DNA of 46,807 nucleotides from Deltaproteobacteria bacterium (lineage in GTDB: Bacteria > Myxococcota > Myxococcia > Myxococcales > SZAS-1): the NCBI GenBank assembly GCA_018266075.1, contig JAFEBB010000057.1:1-46807 (forward strand), given 5' to 3'. Positions 42,720 to 46,807 of the stretch are shown in pieces. Both the position numbers and the translations under genes were made by a program. Under the pieces are notes generated by a model, which saw only the letters and a list, made by a program, of their open reading frames with translations, was not told the origin of the DNA and ran no database searches. Position 1 is the stretch's first letter. The number at the start of each line of letters is the position of its first letter.

Positions 42720-44042
42720 TCAGTGGTGCTTGCCTGCGGGCTTGACGAGCTTCGGCTTCGCCACCGGCTCCGGCCCGATCTCTTGCTCGAGCGCGTCGAG
42801 CTCGTCGCGGACCTGGTCGAGATCCGGATCTTTCTCGAGCGCCACGTGCAGCTCGTGCCGCGCGTCGATCTTCTGGCCGAGCTCACCAAGCGCCATGCCC
42901 AGGTACGCGTGCGCCTCGCCCTCGTCGAAGCCGCCCGCAATCGACGCGCGCAGCTGCGCGACGGCGTCCTGGTTGAGGTCGTGGTTGTAGAGCCACACGC
43001 CGAAGCTGGCTTGCGCCTCGGGCGACGGGTCGGCCTTGTAGCTGGCCTCGCGAACCGTGCGCGCGTCGGCCATGCGGTTCTGGTCCTCGAGGAGATCCAC
43101 CAGCGTGTCCGCGGCGTCGGTATCCGTGGGCGCCTCGGCGAGCCGCTTGCGCAGCGAGGCCTCGCGGGCGTTGTCGGTGGCGCGCCGCGCGGCCTCGAAG
43201 CGATCGCGCACGGCCTTGGCCTTGTCGAGCTGGCCGCGCTCCTCATACTCGCTGGCGAGCCGGACCGCGAGGCCCTGGTCGCTGGGGGAATCCTCGAAGC
43301 GGTGCGCGTCGGCGTCGAGCTTGAGGTCCTGGGCGTACTCCTGGTTGCTCTTCACGCGCGTCGAGAGCGCGAACGGCAGCCCCACGGTCCCGAGCACCAG
43401 CGCCACCTCGAACACCACGAGGCCGATCATCTTGTTCCGCTTCGACGTCGCCAGCATGGCGCGCTCGTCGGCATCGGCGTCGGTCTGCTGCGCGGCCACG
43501 GTGCGCGGGATGACCATCGTCTTGCCGAGCAGATCGGCGAGCGTGCGGTTGTCCGGGTGGCCGAATGCGACGAGGTGTCCTGCCCCGGCGGCCATCAGCA
43601 AGAGCGAGCACAGCGCGAAGCCCCAGCCCATGCCGCCGAGCACCGCCGAGAACTGCGCCGCGCCCACCATCGACGCGATCAGGCCGAGCACCACCGCGCC
43701 CAAATACGCAGCCGGTCCGTAGCCGCGGCCGATGACTTCGCGGAAGAGCAGGTCCAGAAAATCAGGCGGCGTGCCGTCGCGGCTCACCAGCTCGAGGCCG
43801 AAGAGCCGCATGCCCAGCGTGGCTTGAAACGCCGCGAGCGGAACGACGGCATAGCCCAGCACCGCGGCGATGAGCGCCCACACCGGCAGCGACGCCGCGC
43901 CCACCCGGAACGGAATCCAGAACAAGAGGAAGCCCAGGCCCACCACGGCGAACGCGTCGAACGCGCCGGCGCCGATGCGCGGCCCGAGGGGCGCGGGAGC
44001 GAGGCGGGGCAAGGCTGGCTGGTCGGGATCGTGCTCGCTCAT
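42720..44042 (-). CDS. RDD-domain membrane protein fused to TPR-like region
   Basis: A 440-residue protein. The RDD domain occupies about residues 18-180, with four hydrophobic helices (LGPRIGAGAFDAFAVVGLGFLLFWI, PVWALIAAVLGYAVVPLAAF, then FLDLLFREVIGRGYGPAAYLGAVVLGLIASMVGA, then GFALCSLLLMAAGAGHLVAF) and the RDD-like R....L (GMRLFGLELVSRDGTPPDFLDLLFRE). HPDNRTLADLLGKTMVIPR closes the domain. A fifth helix (MIGLVVFEVALVLGTVGLPFAL) follows. The C-terminal 200 residues are TPR-like helices (SYKADPSPEAQASFGVWLYNHDLNQDAVAQLRASIAGG, AHAYLGMALGELGQKIDARHELHVALEKDPDL). RDD proteins include Na+/H+-type transporters, but function is generally unknown. The TPR part suggests a protein partner. Confidence 0.9.
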   Translation of the reverse strand: MSEHDPDQPALPRLAPAPLGPRIGAGAFDAFAVVGLGFLLFWIPFRVGAASLPVWALIAAVLGYAVVPLAAFQATLGMRLFGLELVSRDGTPPDFLDLLFREVIGRGYGPAAYLGAVVLGLIASMVGAAQFSAVLGGMGWGFALCSLLLMAAGAGHLVAFGHPDNRTLADLLGKTMVIPRTVAAQQTDADADERAMLATSKRNKMIGLVVFEVALVLGTVGLPFALSTRVKSNQEYAQDLKLDADAHRFEDSPSDQGLAVRLASEYEERGQLDKAKAVRDRFEAARRATDNAREASLRKRLAEAPTDTDAADTLVDLLEDQNRMADARTVREASYKADPSPEAQASFGVWLYNHDLNQDAVAQLRASIAGGFDEGEAHAYLGMALGELGQKIDARHELHVALEKDPDLDQVRDELDALEQEIGPEPVAKPKLVKPAGKHH

Positions 44043-44185
44043 GGTGTCGCTCTGCGAATAGCACGGTCAGCCGAGCCGTCACCAACGCGTCACGAGATAT
44101 GTCGAGAACCGCTTTACTTCGGGGATCTGGGGTCCTAACGTTCCGGACCGAAGAGACACGCAAACTTTCGAGGTCACGCCATCGC

Positions 44186-44473
44186 ATGACGCGAAACGGT
44201 CGCTCCGAGTCGTCCGCAGCTGTTGCAGCCGACCCCCTCTTCGCCGTGGCGATGTTGCGCATCGCCCTGGAGCTCAAGAAGAACCTCACGGATCCGCTCG
44301 ACGTCATCGCGGCGCGCGTGGCCCAGCGCATGCGCCTCGACGCCGCAGCGTTCCGCGCGTACCTCGACGGCAACCTCGGCTTGCTGAAGAGCGCGGGCCC
44401 GCGGGTCAGCGCGAAGGCGCCGGCGCGGGCGGTCCCAGCGCACGCTCCACGGCGGCGAACTCAGCAGGGCTGA
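44186..44473 (+). CDS. Small uncharacterised protein overlapping the rsmA 3' end
   Basis: A 95-residue soluble protein. The middle is helical and well organised (LFAVAMLRIALELKKNLTDPLDVIAARVAQRMRLDAAAFRAYLDGNLGLL); the ends are Arg/Ala-rich. The ATG at 44186 follows GAGG by 12 nt; an earlier ATG adds 29 residues of implausible sequence. Its last 68 bp overlap the C-terminal codons of rsmA on the other strand. The helical core pattern argues for a real gene. Function unknown. Confidence 0.55.
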   Translation: MTRNGRSESSAAVAADPLFAVAMLRIALELKKNLTDPLDVIAARVAQRMRLDAAAFRAYLDGNLGLLKSAGPRVSAKAPARAVPAHAPRRRTQQG

Positions 44474-45239
44474 GCGTCTCCGCGCGGCGTTTCCCATCGA
44501 TGCCTGCCGCGGCGAGCGCCGCGTCGGCCGGGAAGCCTCCGGCGTCGAGCGCGTTGGAGAGTGTCTTGCGCCGCTGCTGGAATGCGGCCTTCACCAATTT
44601 TTCGAAGCGCTCCTCGCTGAGCACCTCGGCGCGCGGCTTGGGCAAGAAGTCGATGCGCACGACCGAGCTCTCCACCTGCGGCGGGGGGAAGAACGCGCCC
44701 CGAGGGACCTCGAGCACCACCTCGACTTCGGCGTAGAGCTGCAGCAGCACCGAGAGCAGCCCGTAGTCCCGCGTGCCCGGACCTGCGGCGAGGCGCTCGG
44801 CGACCTCGCGCTGCAGCAAGAAGACACATCTCGATATATCGCGACGCTGGTGCAACGCCTGGAACGCAATCGGCGAGCTGAGGTGGTACGGCAGGTTTCC
44901 CACCACGGCCACGGGCTTGGTCCCGGCGACGTCGGCGAAGACGATCTCCGCGGCGTTCTCGGCCACCACGCGCACGTTGGGCAGCGCCAGCTCTTTCTCC
45001 AGCACCGTCACCAGCTCGCGGTCGCGCTCCACGGCCACGATGTTCGCGCCGCTCGACGCGAGGTGCCGCGTGAGATGTCCCAGGCCCGCGCCGAGCTCCA
45101 CGCAGGTCTCGCCCGGGCGCAGCGTACACGCGCGCGCGATCTCGCCCAGGATGTGGTCGTCGCCGAGGAAGTTCTGGCCCCAGCTCTTCTTCGGCCGCAG
45201 CCCGTGGCGCCGCAGGATCTGGTTCGGGGTCTCGCTCAT
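44406..45239 (-). CDS. rsmA: 16S rRNA (adenine1518-N6/adenine1519-N6)-dimethyltransferase
   Basis: A 277-residue KsgA/Dim1 enzyme that dimethylates A1518 and A1519 near the 3' end of 16S rRNA. The signatures are RPKKSWGQNFLGDDHIL, the SAM site VELGAGLGHLTRHLA, the catalytic NLPYHLSSP (motif IV, N-L-P-Y) and FLLQREVAERLAAGPGTRDYGLLSVLLQ. The C-terminus RRKTLSNAL is also typical. ATG 45239 overlaps the tsaD stop (ATGA), so the two are translationally coupled. In the middle of the gene (44829-44845) it carries the AT-rich core TCTCGATATATCGCGAC, encoding RDISR, with a rare ATA codon. Confidence 0.97.
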   Translation of the reverse strand: MSETPNQILRRHGLRPKKSWGQNFLGDDHILGEIARACTLRPGETCVELGAGLGHLTRHLASSGANIVAVERDRELVTVLEKELALPNVRVVAENAAEIVFADVAGTKPVAVVGNLPYHLSSPIAFQALHQRRDISRCVFLLQREVAERLAAGPGTRDYGLLSVLLQLYAEVEVVLEVPRGAFFPPPQVESSVVRIDFLPKPRAEVLSEERFEKLVKAAFQQRRKTLSNALDAGGFPADAALAAAGIDGKRRAETLSPAEFAAVERALGPPAPAPSR

Positions 45240-46231
45240 CCAATCCGCCAGGCCGCGTTGGCCTTGATGTCCTGGCCGCGCGGGCCGGTGCGCCTCATGG
45301 CGAAGAAGCCTGCGGCGGCGATCATTGCGCCGTTGTCGGTGCAGAACGCGGGGCGCGGCACGAAGAGCTCCAGGCCTGCACCTTGCGCACGCGACGCCGT
45401 CAGCGCCCGCAGCCGCGAGTTGGCCGCCACGCCGCCGCAGAGGACGAGCTGCTCGAGTCCGCTCGCCTTGGCCGCGGCGATGGCCTTCTTGCTGAGCACG
45501 TCGCAGATCGCCTCTTGAAAGCTCGCGCACAAATCCGCGAGCGCCTGCCCCTGCGGCATGCCGTGCGTCTGGAGGTGGTGCAACACCGCGGTCTTCACGC
45601 CGCTGAACGAGAACTCGAGGTTCTGTCCGGGCAGCGCGCGCGGAAAGCGGATGGCCTCGCGGTTGCCGGTCTGCGCGAGCTGATCGATCTCGCGCCCGGC
45701 CGGATAGGGCAGCCCGAGCAGCTTGCCGACCTTGTCGTAGGCCTCGCCGGCGGCGTCGTCGCGCGTGGAGCCGAGCAGCCGATACCCGTCCTCGCGAACC
45801 TCGTAGAGCGAGGTGTGCCCGCCCGAGACGACCAGCCCCAGGAACGGCAGCGTCGGCGCGCGCTCCTCGAGCAGCACCGCGAGCAGATGTCCCTCGAGGT
45901 GGTTCACGGCGACCAGCGGCTTGTTCACGGCCAGTGCGAGCGACTTCGCCACCTGCACGCCCACCAGCAGCGCGCCAATCAAGCCTGGCCCGGAGGTCAC
46001 GGCGATGGCGTCGAGGTCGGCGAGCTGGGTGTTCGCGCGCGTGAGCGCCTCGTCGACGACCGGCAGAACCTGAACCAAATGGTTACGTGACGCCAGCTCG
46101 GGGATCACCCCGCCCCAGCGCCGGTGCACGTCGATCTGCGTGGACACCACGTCCGCGAGGACGCGCCTTCCGTCCTCGACCACGGCCGCCGCCGTCTCGT
46201 CGCACGAGGTCTCGATGCCCAGGACTTTCAA
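45236..46231 (-). CDS. tsaD: tRNA N6-adenosine threonylcarbamoyltransferase
   Basis: A 331-residue ASKHA-fold enzyme that transfers the threonylcarbamoyl group to A37 of ANN-decoding tRNAs. MKVLGIETSCDETAAAVV is the family start. The metal-binding HLEGH is at residues 111-115 (His 111 and His 115). SGPGLIGALLVG, LVVSGGHTSLY and the FSFSGVKTAVL block follow, and VCGGVAANSRLR-type sequence (LCGGVAANSRLR) is present near the C-terminus. The start is TTG 46231, seven bases after the stop of the TPR gene upstream; no ATG or GTG fits the conserved N-terminus. It is coupled to rsmA downstream. Confidence 0.97.
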   Translation of the reverse strand: MKVLGIETSCDETAAAVVEDGRRVLADVVSTQIDVHRRWGGVIPELASRNHLVQVLPVVDEALTRANTQLADLDAIAVTSGPGLIGALLVGVQVAKSLALAVNKPLVAVNHLEGHLLAVLLEERAPTLPFLGLVVSGGHTSLYEVREDGYRLLGSTRDDAAGEAYDKVGKLLGLPYPAGREIDQLAQTGNREAIRFPRALPGQNLEFSFSGVKTAVLHHLQTHGMPQGQALADLCASFQEAICDVLSKKAIAAAKASGLEQLVLCGGVAANSRLRALTASRAQGAGLELFVPRPAFCTDNGAMIAAAGFFAMRRTGPRGQDIKANAAWRIG

Positions 46232-46238
46232 GGCGCGC

Positions 46239-46807
46239 CTACTGGTGATCGGCCTTGAGCTGGTCGAGCGCGCTCTGGATATCGCTCGCCTGCGCGCCCT
46301 GCGGGAACTTCTGCAGATAGAGCGAGTAGGTGTCGATGGCCTGCTTCCACTTCTCGGTGGTCTGGTAGGCCACGCCCAGCGCCGCGAGCGCCTTGTCCGC
46401 GCGGGCGTTGCCCGGGTCGGCCTTGAGGCCCTTGTCGAGGAAGGGGATGGCGGCCTTGGCGTCGTTGTCGAGGAGCGCGAGGCCCAGGTCGAGGTTGGCG
46501 TCGGCGCCGTCGGGGTTGAGCCTGAGCGCCTTGCGGTAGAGCTGCGCGGCCTTCGCGGTCTGGCTCTTCACGTACGCCGTCTCGCCGTCGGCCACGAGCT
46601 TGGCGTACTCGGCCGCCTTGGGATCCTCGGGCTTGGTGGCGTTGTCGGGCGGCTTGGCCTGATCCGGAGGATTCGCCTGCGCGTTCTCCGGCGGCTTCGC
46701 CTGGTCCGGCGGCTTGGCCTGCGCGTTCTCCGGCGGCTTGGCCTGGTCGGGCGGATTCGCCTGCGCGTTCTCCGGCGGCTTGGCTTGATCCGGAGGATTC
46801 GCCTGCG
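46239..46807 (-). CDS. TPR-repeat protein with Pro-rich tandem repeat (5' end outside the window)
   Basis: The C-terminal 188 residues are seen. The visible start is a four-unit 14-residue repeat, QA(N/K)PPDQAKPPENA, ending QANPPDQAKPPDNA (46638). A linker TKPEDPKAAEYAKLVADGE leads to TPR-type helices: AKAAQLYRKALRLNPDGADANLDLGLALLDNDAKAAIPFLDKGLKADPGNARADKALAALGVAYQTTEKWKQAIDTYSLYLQKFPQG. The frame stays open through the repeat to the window edge, so the gene must begin upstream. The Pro-rich repeat is probably a flexible tether, possibly across the periplasm or cytoplasm. It ends 7 bp before tsaD. Confidence 0.85.
   Translation of the reverse strand, partial: QANPPDQAKPPENAQANPPDQAKPPENAQAKPPDQAKPPENAQANPPDQAKPPDNATKPEDPKAAEYAKLVADGETAYVKSQTAKAAQLYRKALRLNPDGADANLDLGLALLDNDAKAAIPFLDKGLKADPGNARADKALAALGVAYQTTEKWKQAIDTYSLYLQKFPQGAQASDIQSALDQLKADHQ
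46638..46805 (-). repeat. Four 42-bp coding repeats
   Basis: Four units of 42 bp (46764-46805, 46722-46763, 46680-46721, 46638-46679) encode QA(N/K)PPDQAKPPENA with small changes; more may lie outside the window. The nucleotide units differ at a few third positions (for example AATCCTCCGGAT against AATCCGCCCGAC). Units 1 and 4 (the outermost) share the same CCTCCGGAT variant, while 2 and 3 differ. Confidence 0.75.

Noticed and set aside
46638-46807. Tandem 42-bp repeats considered as a CRISPR array
   Set aside because: Units are contiguous with no spacers and keep one open frame, so they are a coding repeat.

Overview
The window reads as chromosomal DNA of a GC-rich (roughly 70 % by eye) deltaproteobacterial-type organism, most likely a myxobacterium (Myxococcota, probably suborder Cystobacterineae). 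This rests on several lipoproteins with Ser/Thr/Gly-rich linkers, an MglA-type small GTPase, a soluble Ser/Thr kinase with the HRDLSPAN catalytic loop, an RpoH/SigB-like sigma factor, sphingolipid-type desaturase and hydroxylase genes, and LexA-like boxes that resemble the Myxococcus motif. I see no tRNA, rRNA, CRISPR array, insertion sequence or prophage. It is a core-genome segment in which housekeeping genes alternate with lineage-specific surface and lipid genes.

Left part (0.1-18 kb), mostly plus strand: a serpin lipoprotein, a small unknown and a Tat/Rieske lipoprotein converge on rpsA (minus). A 619-bp intergenic region with clustered GGTGATCGG half-sites separates rpsA from a TTG-started heat-shock-type sigma factor. 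Next come a small exported helical protein and a tight three-gene run: a DES1-like (dihydroceramide Delta4-type) desaturase, an FA2H-like hydroxylase and an SRPBCC protein, closed by a strong terminator. Then follow an M1 aminopeptidase, a glycerol-3-phosphate dehydrogenase, a 1255-residue lipoprotein lipase/esterase and a FadL-type outer-membrane channel. The last two look like an extracellular lipid degradation and uptake pair.

Middle (18-31 kb), mostly minus strand: a UvrD/Rep helicase behind two copies of a 23-bp LexA-like repeat, a coiled-coil protein, a frameshifted Cys-rich lipoprotein, a gluzincin-like lipoprotein and an alkaline-phosphatase-superfamily metalloenzyme. Then come an MglA-like GTPase with a C-terminal extension, a DUF2127 membrane protein, coaD, rsmD and a TIM-barrel-like unknown in one close-packed run; then an unknown, a lipoprotein and a Cys/Met-metabolism PLP enzyme.

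Right part (30.7-46.8 kb): an ExbB/ExbD pair converges on a kinase plus fatty-acid-hydroxylase operon. Next are a Cys-rich small protein with a coupled mini-gene, ilvA, a NodB deacetylase lipoprotein and a cyclic-nucleotide-binding protein. A DMT exporter and a DUF971 protein (plus) face smpB-sspB, which are both ends of the trans-translation/ClpXP pathway placed together. panB-panC, a deoxynucleoside kinase, an RDD-TPR fusion protein, and the tsaD-rsmA overlap follow. The window ends inside a TPR protein with a Pro-rich 14-residue repeat. AT-rich palindromes with core CGATATRTCGCGAT recur in the last 10 kb and are not explained by the genes.

The most interesting system is the eukaryote-like ceramide-modification cassette (6.2-8.4 kb). 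After it come the lipase-FadL pair, the candidate SOS operators before the helicase, the smpB-sspB pair, and the recurrent palindromes. All function calls are from reading motifs by eye; no database search was run.
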